This document shows, piece after piece, positions 26,820-36,377 of a stretch of DNA of 64,000 nt. Below the pieces are notes generated by a model. It ran no database searches. It was not told where the DNA came from and saw only the letters and a list, made by a program, of their open reading frames with translations. Source of the DNA: Akkermansiaceae bacterium (GTDB lineage: Bacteria > Verrucomicrobiota > Verrucomicrobiia > Verrucomicrobiales > Akkermansiaceae); assembly GCA_905182405.1 (NCBI GenBank), contig CAJJBQ010000001.1, positions 1,054,001-1,118,000 on the forward strand, read 5' to 3'. Within the stretch, counting starts at the first letter, position 1; each line of letters opens with the position of its first letter. The translations under genes were made by a program, and so were the position numbers.

Positions 26820-27026
26820 GAAAGTCGGAGACGTGTGGAGGAGAAGGTGTATCGTGTAAAACGAATTTTATTGATGCCCCCAAGACTCTCAAAAATGCGT
26901 CGGCTCGCAACGGGACTCCTTGTCCTGATGGCCGTTCTTTATGTTTTTTTCCGATCCTTTTTTCTGGTCGTTTTTTCTGGTCGTTTTCGGGAGCTTTGTC
27001 TCAATAGTAATCAACTATCACAATTT

Positions 27027-28445
27027 ATGACCTCTCTCAAAATTCTTCTCACAAGCTTGCTGACGAGCTCCTCGCTCCTCGAGGCGAACACCCAGCCGAA
27101 CGTCGTCTATATACTTGCAGATGATCTCGGTTACGGTGATTTGTCGTGCTACGGCCAGAAAAAGTTCAAAACTCCGAATATCGACCGCCTTGCCAAGGAG
27201 GGCCTCAAATTCACGGGGCATTACTCAGGAAACACGGTCTGCAGTCCATCCCGCGCGGTGCTTATGACGGGCCAGCAACCGGGCGAGGTCTACTTGCGCG
27301 CCAACGTTCAGGAAAATGTCGTTGCCCCACTCGACCCGGCGCAGACAGTCCTTCCCGAAGTTTTTAAAGCGGCGGGATATGCCACCGGGGCCTATGGGAA
27401 ATGGGGGCTTGGTTACACCCATGAAGAGGGAGTTCAAAATCCTCTCACGCACGGATTTGATGAGTTTTGCGGATGGAAGAGCCAAACCATTGCGCACACC
27501 TACTATCCAACCTCCTACGTCCACAATGGCAAGGAGATCCCCCTGAAGAAGGGCACCTTTGTGCATGACATCATTATGAATCACGCGATGCAGTTCATCG
27601 AGGCGAATGCCAAGGCCGAGAAACCCTTCTTCTGCTACATTCCCACGGCCGTCCCACACGCCGCGATGCATGCTCCGAAACAGCTCCACGAGAAATGGCA
27701 GAAGAGATTCCCCCAGTTCAACGACAAGGTCGGGAAATACATCATCCACGGAAAGAAAGCCGGTTCATTTGAAACGACTCCAGATGTCATCAACCCAATC
27801 GCTGGTTTCGCGGCCATGATGGAGAATCTCGACAATCAAGTCGGCGATATCCTTGCTCTCCTGGAGCACTACGAAATCGATGACAACACCCTCGTCATAT
27901 TCACATCGGACAACGGAGCTCACCGTGAAGGGGGACACGACCCTGATTTCTGGAACTCCACCGGTAGCCTCCGCGGAATGAAGCGGGACATGCACGAGGG
28001 CGGAATCCGCACACCGATGTTGGCCCGTTGGCCGGGAACGATCGCGGAAAATAAGACGACCGGTCACCTGAGTGCCTTTTGGGACGTCCTCCCGACGATG
28101 TGTGAGTTGATCGGACAGCCCGTTCCTCCCAAATCCGACGGCATTTCCTTTCTTCCCTTGTTAAAGGGGCAAAACGACCAGCAAAAGAAGCACGACTACC
28201 TCTACTGGGAATTCTGCGGAGGCAACGACCAGCAGATCGTCTCCCAGGCGGTTCGCCAAGGTAAATGGAAGGCCTTTCGACAGGTGCAGAGAAAGAAAGG
28301 GATGCAGGCGCTCGAAATCTACAATCTTGAGGAAGATCCCTACGAGAAGATCGATCTCGCAAAGAAAATGCCGGAAATGGTCACCAAGATGGAAGCGATC
28401 ATCAACGAAGCACACACTCCGCTCCCGACTCAGAAGAAGCAGTAG
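27027..28445 (+). CDS. Secreted arylsulfatase-type sulfatase
   Basis: 472 residues from the ATG at 27027, which opens the signal peptide (TSLKILLTSLLTSSSLLEA); the frame is open 192 bases further upstream but that part is not family-like. Metal-binding Asp pair in PNVVYILADDLGYGD, and formylglycine signature CSPSRAVLMTG with Cys as the residue to be oxidised (~81), so it needs the anaerobic or aerobic formylglycine-generating enzyme. Further motifs are YATGAYGKWGLG, FFCYIPTAVPHAAMH, IFTSDNGAHREGGHDP and LRGMKRDMHEGGIRTPML. This is the S1 formylglycine sulfatase class that desulfates polysaccharides such as fucoidan, carrageenan or mucin. Ends 68 bases before dnaE. Confidence 0.95.
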   Translation: MTSLKILLTSLLTSSSLLEANTQPNVVYILADDLGYGDLSCYGQKKFKTPNIDRLAKEGLKFTGHYSGNTVCSPSRAVLMTGQQPGEVYLRANVQENVVAPLDPAQTVLPEVFKAAGYATGAYGKWGLGYTHEEGVQNPLTHGFDEFCGWKSQTIAHTYYPTSYVHNGKEIPLKKGTFVHDIIMNHAMQFIEANAKAEKPFFCYIPTAVPHAAMHAPKQLHEKWQKRFPQFNDKVGKYIIHGKKAGSFETTPDVINPIAGFAAMMENLDNQVGDILALLEHYEIDDNTLVIFTSDNGAHREGGHDPDFWNSTGSLRGMKRDMHEGGIRTPMLARWPGTIAENKTTGHLSAFWDVLPTMCELIGQPVPPKSDGISFLPLLKGQNDQQKKHDYLYWEFCGGNDQQIVSQAVRQGKWKAFRQVQRKKGMQALEIYNLEEDPYEKIDLAKKMPEMVTKMEAIINEAHTPLPTQKKQ

Positions 28446-28513
28446 CAAAAAATCTTTCCTATTTGGATTTTCAGAGTTCAATCTCTAGGCACTCTGGTCC
28501 AGTCTGCGCGTCG

Positions 28514-31500
28514 ATGTCCGACTCCTTCGTTCACCTCCATTTGCATACCGGATATTCGACGCTCGATGGCGCCTGCCGGACCAAGGATGTCGCCAAGCGG
28601 GCCAAGGAGCTGGGAATGCCTGCGGTCGCGATGACCGATCACGGGAACCTTTACGGGACGATCGAGTTCTATAAGTCCTGCACCGCTGCTGGCGTGAAGC
28701 CGATCTTGGGCTGCGAGATCTACCTCGCTCCGGAGGCGATCAGCGATATGAAGGAAATCCCGGGGCGTCCTTCCTCAACCCATTTGACGCTCCTGGCGGA
28801 AAATAACGAGGGCTGGGTCAATCTTCAGAAGCTGGTTTCGGTTGGCCACCTCGATGGATCTTATGGCGGGATCCCACGAGTAGATCGGGAGATCTTACGT
28901 AAATACTCGAAGGGCATCATTTGCCTCTCAGGCTGTATTTCAGGACCACTCAATGAGTGGATTCTTAAGGATCAAGACGACATCGCTTACGAGACCGCGG
29001 AGGAACTCTGCGAGATCTACGGGAAAGAGAATTTTTACCTCGAAGTCCACAATCACGGGCTTGAACCGCAGGAGAAGTGCCGCGAGGTGCTGTATCGATT
29101 CGCCGAGCGACTCGGGGTGAAGGTGGTCGCGGCCAACGACGTCCACTTTCTCAATAAGGAGGACTACGAGGCGCACGATGTCCTCATCTGCATCGGAATT
29201 GGCCGCCTCATCATCGATGAGAACCGTAAGCGCTACTCGCCCGAGGTCTACTTTAAGACCCCCGAGGAGATGCGTGCTCTTTTTGCCGATCATCCCGAAG
29301 CCTGTGATGCCACGCTCGAGATTGCCGAGCGCTGTAATGTCGAGTTTGTCCTCGATCCCACTTCTTCCGCAAAATATCCCAAGTTCCCCACGCCTGATGG
29401 CTCCCCACGTGAGGAGTATTTTCGAAAAGTCTGCTACGAGGGTCTTGCTACGCGCTACGGACAGGAAAAGGCCGACACCGATCAAGAACTGCGCGACCGA
29501 CTCGACTACGAAATTAAGACGATCTCCGATCTTAAGTTCGCCTCCTACTTCCTGATTACCGCTGACTTCATCAACTGGGCCAAGGAGCAGAATATTCCTG
29601 TCGGCCCCGGCCGTGGGTCGGCTGCAGGATCGCTCGTCTCCTACACGATGGGGATCACCGATATTTGTCCAATGCGCTTCGGCCTTCTCTTCGAGCGATT
29701 CCTCAACCCCGAGCGTGTCAGCCCGCCCGATGTCGATATCGACTTCTGCCAGACGCGCCGCCCGGAGGTCATCGATTATGTTCGCCAGAAATATGGCGAG
29801 CGCTGCGTTGCCCACATCATCACCTACGGCACAATGGGAGCGAAGAGCGTCATCCGTGATGTCGCCCGCGTCATGGGCGTGAGCTACGGCGAGGCCGGGA
29901 TGCTTGCCAAGATGATCGAGGCCAAGCCTGGGGTGAAGCTCGCGGATGAATATAAGGAAAAGCCGGAGCTGCGGGAGGTCATCGAATCATCCTCGACCTA
30001 TCAAGAGTTATGGGACTTCGCGCTCAAGCTTGAGGGCCAGTCTCGAAACGTCGGAGTCCACGCTGCCGGAGTCGTGATCGGCGACCGGAATCTCGATGAG
30101 CATGTCCCGCTCACCCGTGGAAATGAAGGGGAAGTGGTGACGCAATACGACATGAGTGCCATCACCGATGTGGGCCTTCTCAAGATGGACTTCCTCGGTC
30201 TTAAAAACATGACTGTCATTCAGGAGGCGGTGGATTACATCCATCTTCACACGCCGGACTTTGACATTTACGAAATCTCCCTCGAAGACCAAGCGACCTT
30301 TAAGATGCTTAACGCCGGAGAGACGATGGGCGTCTTTCAGCTGGAATCAGGTGGTATGGTCGAGACCTGCCGCAAATACGGGATCAATAAGATCGAGGAC
30401 ATCATTGACCTTCTCGCCGTATACCGCCCCGGGGCGATGCAATATATCGATGAGATGATCGAGGTGAAGGAGGGCCGTAAGCAGCCGAACTACGAGCACC
30501 CGATGCTTGAGGAGATTTGCGGAGATACCTACGGGGTCATGATTTACCAGGAGCAGGTGCAGAACTCGGCCAAAATGCTCGCAGGTTATACCCTCGGCGG
30601 TGCGGATATTCTTCGTCGTGCGATGGGTAAAAAGGATCCGGCCACGATGGAGAAGCAGCGTCAGATTTTTGTCGAAGGCGCGGCCGAGACGAACCAGATC
30701 GATGAGCGCAATGCCAACCTCATCTTCGATAAGATCGCGGGATTCGCGGGCTACGGATTCAATAAGTCGCACTCGGCTTGCTACGGCTTCATTTCCTACT
30801 GGACTGGTTTCCTGAAGGCGAACTACTCCGTCGATTTTATGTCGGCCCTCCTCTCGAATGAGATTAAAAATACCGATAAGATCGGTGTTTTTGTTTCCGA
30901 GTGTCATCGCATGGGCCTCGAAATCCTCCCGCCGGATCTCAACAAATCAAAGAACCGTTTCTCTCCCGAAAAACTTCTCGGAGGCGCTGAGGGTATTCGC
31001 TACGGCCTTGCCGCGATCAAAAACGTGGGCGCTGGAGCAATGGCGATGGCGCTCAAGGAGCGCGATGAAAATGGCGCCTTTGAATCGCTCGATGACTTCT
31101 GCGACCGACTCGACTCGAAGGTCATCAATAAGCGCATCCTCGAGAATCTCATCAAAGCTGGCGCCATGGATTGGACGGGCGAAACTCGTGCGGGGATGAC
31201 CGAGCGTCTTGAGAAAGTGGTCTCCAGTGCCAGCAGCGCCCAGCGCGATCGTGCCGCAGGGCAGGGGGGCCTCTTTGACACGATGGAATTCAGCGGTAGT
31301 AGTGAATCGCAGTCTGCCGACTCCGATCATCCGGCGATCGAAGAATGGTCGAAAGATGATCGCCTGGTGCACGAGAAAGAACTCCTCGGCTTCTACGTCA
31401 CCGGACATCCGCTCGATAAGTTCCGCGGTGTAGTGGACTCGGATAAATATATTAAAATTGGCCTCCTTGATGAGATCGATATCGGGAAGGACAAGCGCGC

Positions 31501-31990
31501 CCGTTTTGCCTTCGCCGGGATGGTCCGCAGCGTGGAGCATAAAATGACGAAGAGCGGTAAGCCCTTCGGCGTCGTCACGATTGAGGACTTCACCGGCTCG
31601 GTCGAAATGCTTTGCTGGAGCGAGAGCTATCTCCCGGCTCGCGATGCCGGGCTCATGGCCGCTGGTCAGGTCATCCGCTTCCAGGCGCAGATCTCAATCG
31701 ACGATCGCACCGAGCAGCGCCGCCTTACCGGCGCTCAGATCAAAGAGCTGAAAGCCCGACGTAAAAAGACCAGTGGAATCCTGGAGTTGACACTCTGGAC
31801 GGGTCGACACAACGGTGATGATCTTCAAAAAATTAAAGTAATCCTCGCCGAGTATCCCGGGAAAGTTCCCGTTCATATGCACTTCCAAAGTGGATCGGGA
31901 AATCGCGCGACAATGGAGCTCCCTGAAACGATGGGCGTAAAAATGATTCCTGCTCTCGAGCGGGAACTTGCTCCTTGGCGCACGGTTTGA
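28514..31990 (+). CDS. dnaE: DNA polymerase III alpha subunit
   Basis: 1158 residues from the ATG at 28514 (upstream in-frame codons are not conserved). N-terminal PHP domain (FVHLHLHTGYSTLDGAC, AMTDHGNLYG, ANDVHFLN), the polymerase palm with GPGRGSAAGSLVSY and the catalytic PPDVDIDFCQTRR, plus GVHAAGVVIG, QYDMSAITDVGLLKMDFLGLKNM, and GGADILRRAMGKK. The helix-hairpin-helix region (RYGLAAIKNVGAGAM) and an OB fold (FAGMVRSVEHKMTKSGKPFGVVTIEDFTGSVEM) follow. This is the replicative DnaE1 type rather than DnaE2, judging by the length and the OB-containing tail. A housekeeping gene and a good anchor for phylogeny of the host. Confidence 0.97.
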   Translation: MSDSFVHLHLHTGYSTLDGACRTKDVAKRAKELGMPAVAMTDHGNLYGTIEFYKSCTAAGVKPILGCEIYLAPEAISDMKEIPGRPSSTHLTLLAENNEGWVNLQKLVSVGHLDGSYGGIPRVDREILRKYSKGIICLSGCISGPLNEWILKDQDDIAYETAEELCEIYGKENFYLEVHNHGLEPQEKCREVLYRFAERLGVKVVAANDVHFLNKEDYEAHDVLICIGIGRLIIDENRKRYSPEVYFKTPEEMRALFADHPEACDATLEIAERCNVEFVLDPTSSAKYPKFPTPDGSPREEYFRKVCYEGLATRYGQEKADTDQELRDRLDYEIKTISDLKFASYFLITADFINWAKEQNIPVGPGRGSAAGSLVSYTMGITDICPMRFGLLFERFLNPERVSPPDVDIDFCQTRRPEVIDYVRQKYGERCVAHIITYGTMGAKSVIRDVARVMGVSYGEAGMLAKMIEAKPGVKLADEYKEKPELREVIESSSTYQELWDFALKLEGQSRNVGVHAAGVVIGDRNLDEHVPLTRGNEGEVVTQYDMSAITDVGLLKMDFLGLKNMTVIQEAVDYIHLHTPDFDIYEISLEDQATFKMLNAGETMGVFQLESGGMVETCRKYGINKIEDIIDLLAVYRPGAMQYIDEMIEVKEGRKQPNYEHPMLEEICGDTYGVMIYQEQVQNSAKMLAGYTLGGADILRRAMGKKDPATMEKQRQIFVEGAAETNQIDERNANLIFDKIAGFAGYGFNKSHSACYGFISYWTGFLKANYSVDFMSALLSNEIKNTDKIGVFVSECHRMGLEILPPDLNKSKNRFSPEKLLGGAEGIRYGLAAIKNVGAGAMAMALKERDENGAFESLDDFCDRLDSKVINKRILENLIKAGAMDWTGETRAGMTERLEKVVSSASSAQRDRAAGQGGLFDTMEFSGSSESQSADSDHPAIEEWSKDDRLVHEKELLGFYVTGHPLDKFRGVVDSDKYIKIGLLDEIDIGKDKRARFAFAGMVRSVEHKMTKSGKPFGVVTIEDFTGSVEMLCWSESYLPARDAGLMAAGQVIRFQAQISIDDRTEQRRLTGAQIKELKARRKKTSGILELTLWTGRHNGDDLQKIKVILAEYPGKVPVHMHFQSGSGNRATMELPETMGVKMIPALERELAPWRTV

Positions 31991-32091
31991 TGAAGCTCTC
32001 TGATGACCTTTGTGCCTTCAGCCCATGAGGATAGAAATCCTTAGGATCTTTCCCCATTGCAGGATCTTTGGTAATCTGCTATGGATTTTCT

Positions 32092-33255
32092 ATGAGCTAC
32101 TTCGCTGCTCTGCTCTTCCTTCCACTGGGTCTTTTCGGTCAGACTATTTTCAGTTTTACTCCAGGGAATGGGCGTCATCTTTTTTTGGATGATCCTTCTT
32201 CGGGTAAGATCAGCATGCCCACGCCGGGTCTGCACATCACAAGGGCCTACTTTAGCTACGACGTTTTCCGGAGCCCGCTGAACATCTCCTTCAATGAGGA
32301 CGCTACCGAAATCTCACTTGTTGTTCCTGAAGTTCTCCGACAGAGAAAGGACGCGATTGAGATAGAGTTCGCGAAAAATACCACGGCGTTTGACGACGGC
32401 CGCGTCACCTTTTCCGCACTTGATTCCAAGGTGGTGGGAAAGCAGGCTAAGCTTGAAAGCCACCCCGGAAATCACAGAATCGGATTCTGGGGGAATCCCG
32501 CAGATTTCGTCGTCTGGGACTACACGCCGGGGAACGTGGGGATGTATACGGTGGAGCTGACTTACTCTCTCGCAAGTAAAAGTTCCGAGATCGAAATCAG
32601 TCTTGGTGAGGCCAAGGTCACAGGGATGATTCAGAGCACTGGAAGCTGGTATGAATACACCACGGTGGATTTGGGCTATCTATACATTGACCATCGGAAT
32701 GCGAGCCAGCTCGCCGTCAAATGCCTTAAGAAAAATGGAGGTGCGGTCATGAATCTCAAAGCAGTCACTCTTCGTCCCGCTCCTGAAGGGAACTTTCCGA
32801 TGGCGAAGCCCGGAGCCGATGGAGCAATCACCCTCATGCCGGAGCAGGCGACGGTTTATGGTCGGAAGCTCATGTGGGAACCACAGCCGAAGAAACTCTG
32901 CCTCGGCTACTGGGTCGATGTGAATGACTACGCCACATGGGAAGTCGAGGTGCCAGCTCCGGGCAACTATCGCGCTGAGATCTTCCAAGGCTGCGCTCCC
33001 GGGCAAGGGGGGAGTTCTGTGATCTTATCTTGGAGTGGGCGTGATGGAAGCGCTTCTGTCAGATTTGGAGTTATCCAAAATAGAATGACTTTCGAGGTGC
33101 AGGAAACAGGAGGGTTTCAAGACTTCATCGCACGCGACGTGGGAGCAATTTCCTTTGTGCAGGCGGGCAAGTTTCGCCTGAAGCTGAAAGCCGATAAGAT
33201 CGCCAATAAGGCGGTTATGGATCTGCAGAAAATCATTCTTCATCCCATCAAATAA
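32092..33255 (+). CDS. Secreted protein with tandem CBM6/35-like modules
   Basis: 387 residues from the ATG at 32092 (signal peptide MSYFAALLFLPLGLFGQ). After an N-terminal ~110-residue part, two related beta-sandwich modules follow: IGFWGNPADFVVWDYTPGNVGMYTVELTYS...LKAVTLRP (~130-235) and LCLGYWVDVNDYATWEVEVPAPGNYRAEIFQ...LQKIILHP (~275-385). The shared pattern GxWxxxxDxxxWxxxxPGxYxxEl is that of carbohydrate-binding modules attached to fucosidases and other glycosidases in Planctomycetes and Verrucomicrobia. No catalytic domain is present, so it may bind sugar at the surface. The lipase gene starts 3 bases after its stop, so the two are probably one transcript. Confidence 0.7.
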   Translation: MSYFAALLFLPLGLFGQTIFSFTPGNGRHLFLDDPSSGKISMPTPGLHITRAYFSYDVFRSPLNISFNEDATEISLVVPEVLRQRKDAIEIEFAKNTTAFDDGRVTFSALDSKVVGKQAKLESHPGNHRIGFWGNPADFVVWDYTPGNVGMYTVELTYSLASKSSEIEISLGEAKVTGMIQSTGSWYEYTTVDLGYLYIDHRNASQLAVKCLKKNGGAVMNLKAVTLRPAPEGNFPMAKPGADGAITLMPEQATVYGRKLMWEPQPKKLCLGYWVDVNDYATWEVEVPAPGNYRAEIFQGCAPGQGGSSVILSWSGRDGSASVRFGVIQNRMTFEVQETGGFQDFIARDVGAISFVQAGKFRLKLKADKIANKAVMDLQKIILHPIK

Positions 33256-33258
33256 GCG

Positions 33259-33948
33259 ATGCTTAGGATCATTTTTATTTCTCTCGTGATGATGTTACTG
33301 GTGCCAGCGGATGAAGTCGTGGTGCTTCTCCACGGGCTTGCGCGTTCTTCTAAGTCGATGGCGAAGATGGGGAAATCTCTCGAGAAGGAGGGTTACGAAG
33401 TCCTGAATCTCGATTATCCCTCGCGGAAGCATTCGGTCGCAAAGCTCGCTCGCCTTGTTCATGACCAAGTGGCCGCCAAGACGAAGGGAGCCAAAAAAGT
33501 CCATTTTGTGACCCACTCAATGGGTGGGATTCTCGTGCGTCATATGCAGGCGAGTCACCCCGTGAAGAACCTTGGGCGAGTGGTTATGCTCAGTCCTCCC
33601 AATCAGGGGAGTGAAGTGGTCGATAAACTTGGAGGCCTCAAAGTATTTCGCTGGATCAATGGTCCGGCCGGTTTGGAACTGGGGACGCGCAAGAAGTCGG
33701 TTCCCCAGGTGCTCGGCTCGGTTGATTTTGATCTCGGGGTGATCACGGGGGATCGCAGTATCAACTGGATCCTCTCGTCGATGATTCCCGGGGAAGACGA
33801 TGGTAAGGTCTCCACGACGAGCGCCAAAATCAAGGGAATGAAGGACTTTAAAGTCGTTCACGCTAGCCATCCCTTTATCATGAAAAAGAAGAAGGTCATC
33901 GGTGAGGTGCTCACGTTTTTGAAAACGGGGAAGTTCAATGATGCCTGA
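33259..33948 (+). CDS. Lipase-like alpha/beta hydrolase
   Basis: 229 residues with a signal peptide (MLRIIFISLVMMLLVPA). VVLLHGLARSSKSMAKM forms the oxyanion region, VTHSMGGILVRHM the nucleophile elbow (~78-90), MIPGEDDGKVS holds the likely catalytic Asp and VVHASHPFIM the His near the C-terminus. This layout matches short PGAP1/DUF676-like or triacylglycerol-lipase-like bacterial esterases. It would act in the periplasm on lipids or esters. Probably co-transcribed with the tandem sugar-binding protein just upstream. About 230 bases with no gene separate it from gatA, which converges. Confidence 0.85.
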   Translation: MLRIIFISLVMMLLVPADEVVVLLHGLARSSKSMAKMGKSLEKEGYEVLNLDYPSRKHSVAKLARLVHDQVAAKTKGAKKVHFVTHSMGGILVRHMQASHPVKNLGRVVMLSPPNQGSEVVDKLGGLKVFRWINGPAGLELGTRKKSVPQVLGSVDFDLGVITGDRSINWILSSMIPGEDDGKVSTTSAKIKGMKDFKVVHASHPFIMKKKKVIGEVLTFLKTGKFNDA

Positions 33949-34180
33949 TTCAAGTGGAGCAAGTTCGGTGACTCTCGTGGTGGGGACCTGCATCTCTTTG
34001 CGGCTCGCTCGAAGAGCATCAAGTATTGCGAAAAATTGCCTGCGATTTTAAAGAAGGACGACGCAGAAGAGTGCGAGGGGGTGGGTTTAAAGGAAAGGCG
34101 AGATACAGGGCCTGCCCATGGATCCCTCGGCTTGATACCTAGGCTGATATGATTTGGACCTTTGGCCTATGAGATCCATC

Positions 34181-35596
34181 TTAGCTGCCGAGCGCTTCGA
34201 CGGCTCTTGCGGTGCGGAGGATCGTTTTTTCTCCGAGATGAGGTCCGAGAATTTGGAGGCCGACAGGTTTTCCGTCGATCGGTTCCAGGGGGACTGAAAT
34301 GCCGCAGTTTCCGGCGAGGTTGGCGGAGATGGTGAAGATGTCAGCGAGGTAGTGCTTGAGAGGATCACCAGCTGCGGCTCCGATTTTCGGGGCGGTTTCG
34401 GGAGTCACGGGCGTGAGGATGGCGTCGACTTTTTCGAAGGCTTCTTCGAAGTCGCGGCGGATGAGGGTGCGAACCTTCAGCGCGCGGCTGTAGTAGGCAT
34501 CGTAGTAACCGGAGGAGAGGACATAGGTGCCAAGGATGATCCGGCGTTTGACCTCGGATCCGAATCCTTCTTCACGGCTTTTTTGATAAACGCTGAGAAT
34601 GTCATCGGCCTCGGAACTCCGATTGCCGTAGCGGATGCCATCGAAGCGGGAAAGGTTCGAGGACGCTTCGGCGGGAGCGATGATATAGTAGGTCGCTACG
34701 GCATATTCGGTATGCGGGAGCGAAATTTCGATGATCTCGGCGCCTTGGGCTTCGAGATCGGCAGCGGCTTTTTCAACACGGGCGCGGACGCCGGCATCGA
34801 TTCCATCGGTGAAGTATTCTTTCGGCAGGCCGAGCTTCATTCCGGCGACTCCATTTTCAAGACCTTCCGTGTAATCGGGAACATCGTCATCGAGTGAAGT
34901 GGAGTCACGCAGATCTCCTCCTGCAAGGGCGTTAAGAAGAAGAGCGGAGTCTTCCACCGTTCTGGTAAGAGGTCCGATTTGATCGAGTGAGGAGCCGAAG
35001 GCAACGAGGCCATAGCGAGAGACACGACCGTAGGATGGCTTGAGTCCCACGACGCCGCAGTGGCTGGCGGGTTGGCGGATCGAGCCACCGGTATCGGAGC
35101 CGAGCGCGGCAGAAATGAGGTCGCCTGCGACGGCAGCGGCAGATCCTCCGGAAGATCCCCCAGGAATGTGCCCGGGAGCTTTCGGGTTTTGCGTGATCTG
35201 GAGGGCCGAATTCTCGGTCGAGGAGCCCATGGCGAACTCATCGAGGTTCAAGCGGCCGAAGGGAATGGCACCGGCGGCACGCAGTTTGATGACGGCGGTG
35301 GCATCGTAAGGCGAGTGGTAAGCTCCTTCGAGGAATTTGGAGGCACAGGAACAGGGGTGATTCCTGACGTTGATGTTATCTTTGATTCCGATGGGAAGGC
35401 CACCGAGGGGGAGGGAAAGATCTGCCTTTTCGGCTTCGGCGAGAGCGGTCTCAGGATCGTGTGAGAGGAAGGCCTTAATTTCCCCATCGCGCGCGGAAAT
35501 TTGCTCGATGGTATCCTGGACGATGTCACGGGAGGTGATGTTACCGGCGGTCAGTTGTCGGCGCAGGGAGGAGAGTGATTGGGAAGCGAGAGACAT
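34181..35596 (-). CDS. gatA: Asp-tRNA(Asn)/Glu-tRNA(Gln) amidotransferase subunit A
   Basis: 471 residues. Amidase-signature enzyme that releases ammonia from glutamine for the GatCAB complex. The Ser-cisSer-Lys triad is visible: Lys in GLPIGIKDNINV (~72), cis-Ser in PGGSSGGSAAAVAG (~148) and nucleophile Ser in GSDTGGSIRQPA (~172). GatA-specific segments are GLKPSYGRVSRYGLVAFGSSLDQIGP and RRIILGTYVLSSGYYDAYY. gatC lies 18 bases upstream on the same strand; gatB is not in the window, so the complex is encoded at two sites. An organism with GatCAB makes Gln-tRNA and/or Asn-tRNA by transamidation. Confidence 0.96.
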   Translation of the reverse strand: MSLASQSLSSLRRQLTAGNITSRDIVQDTIEQISARDGEIKAFLSHDPETALAEAEKADLSLPLGGLPIGIKDNINVRNHPCSCASKFLEGAYHSPYDATAVIKLRAAGAIPFGRLNLDEFAMGSSTENSALQITQNPKAPGHIPGGSSGGSAAAVAGDLISAALGSDTGGSIRQPASHCGVVGLKPSYGRVSRYGLVAFGSSLDQIGPLTRTVEDSALLLNALAGGDLRDSTSLDDDVPDYTEGLENGVAGMKLGLPKEYFTDGIDAGVRARVEKAAADLEAQGAEIIEISLPHTEYAVATYYIIAPAEASSNLSRFDGIRYGNRSSEADDILSVYQKSREEGFGSEVKRRIILGTYVLSSGYYDAYYSRALKVRTLIRRDFEEAFEKVDAILTPVTPETAPKIGAAAGDPLKHYLADIFTISANLAGNCGISVPLEPIDGKPVGLQILGPHLGEKTILRTARAVEALGS

Positions 35597-35614
35597 GGAG
35601 GTCAGAGATGAAAA

Positions 35615-35905
35615 TTAGGCGTCGACCACTTTTGGGACGCGGAGCTGGCCCTTGGCTTGATCGGGAGCATTTTGGAGAAAGTCCTCGGGCTTGAGCCCTC
35701 CGACCGGTTCGTCCTTGCGGACTTTGTTGGAAAGCTGGGTGGCGTGGGAGGTCGCTTCGATTCCCTCGATGTCGACCTCAGAGAGTTTGTCGATATGGGT
35801 CATGATGGTTCCCAGTTGCTCGCCGAAGCGAGTGATCTCGTCTTCGCTTAAATCGATACGGGCGAGCTTGGCGACATAGCGTACGTCGATTGTTTGATCA
35901 GCCAT
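35615..35905 (-). CDS. gatC: Asp-tRNA(Asn)/Glu-tRNA(Gln) amidotransferase subunit C
   Basis: 96 residues from the ATG at 35905; the frame is open upstream but the GatC family begins at IDVRYVAKLARIDLSEDEI. GatC wraps around GatA and GatB to stabilise the complex. The FGEQLGTIMTHIDKLSEVDIEGIEAT core and the acidic/basic tail RKDEPVGGLKPEDFLQNAPD are typical. Ends 18 bases before gatA on the same strand. Confidence 0.95.
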   Translation of the reverse strand: MADQTIDVRYVAKLARIDLSEDEITRFGEQLGTIMTHIDKLSEVDIEGIEATSHATQLSNKVRKDEPVGGLKPEDFLQNAPDQAKGQLRVPKVVDA

Positions 35906-36022
35906 GGGCGGAAGATGAACGAGGAAGAGGAAAGTGTGAAGAGTGAAGACGAAAAACCCCCGGCGATGGAAATCGTGCGGGGTCTCTGATGACCAGTTTT
36001 GCAACGGTGAGCGAAGTTGTGC

Positions 36023-36367
36023 CTAGAAGGAAAGAATACCGGAGCGTTGAAGTTCGGCATAGATCCACCAGCAGACCGAGAGGGTAGCCGCGACCGAGAG
36101 GGTGAAGAGAACGGTGCTGCGGGCACGGTAGCGGCGCTCGTTTTGAAGTTCACCACGGGAGAGTTCAGCATAGAACCTGCGCTCGCGCTCGCGATCAGGG
36201 AAATCATCGGGAGGAGGCATCATGGTACGCTCGCGTTCGAGGCGCTCCTCTAACTTTTCGGGAGCTTCATCGATCATGCGCTCGAGTTCGGCGATTTTGG
36301 TTGATAAAAATTCCTCCTTCTTGTTTTCGCTGGAGAGGCTGCCGGTGTGGGAGCGAAGTAAAGCCAT
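36023..36367 (-). CDS. Hypothetical single-span membrane protein
   Basis: 114 residues from the ATG at 36367. A long charged helical segment (EFLSTKIAELERMIDEAPEKLEERLERERTMM) and a PPPDDFPDRERERRFYAELSRGEL segment come before one membrane helix near the C-terminus (STVLFTLSVAATLSVCWWIYAEL). This suggests a cytoplasmic coiled coil anchored by its tail. It starts 11 bases after the coiled-coil protein at 36378, with the same architecture, and lies ~120 bases upstream of gatC. I recognise no family. Confidence 0.7.
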   Translation of the reverse strand: MALLRSHTGSLSSENKKEEFLSTKIAELERMIDEAPEKLEERLERERTMMPPPDDFPDRERERRFYAELSRGELQNERRYRARSTVLFTLSVAATLSVCWWIYAELQRSGILSF

Positions 36368-36377
36368 GGTTCTATTT

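Noticed and set aside
28940..29815. Long antisense frame inside dnaE
   Set aside because: The forward frame carries conserved polymerase motifs; antisense openness is a codon-bias effect.
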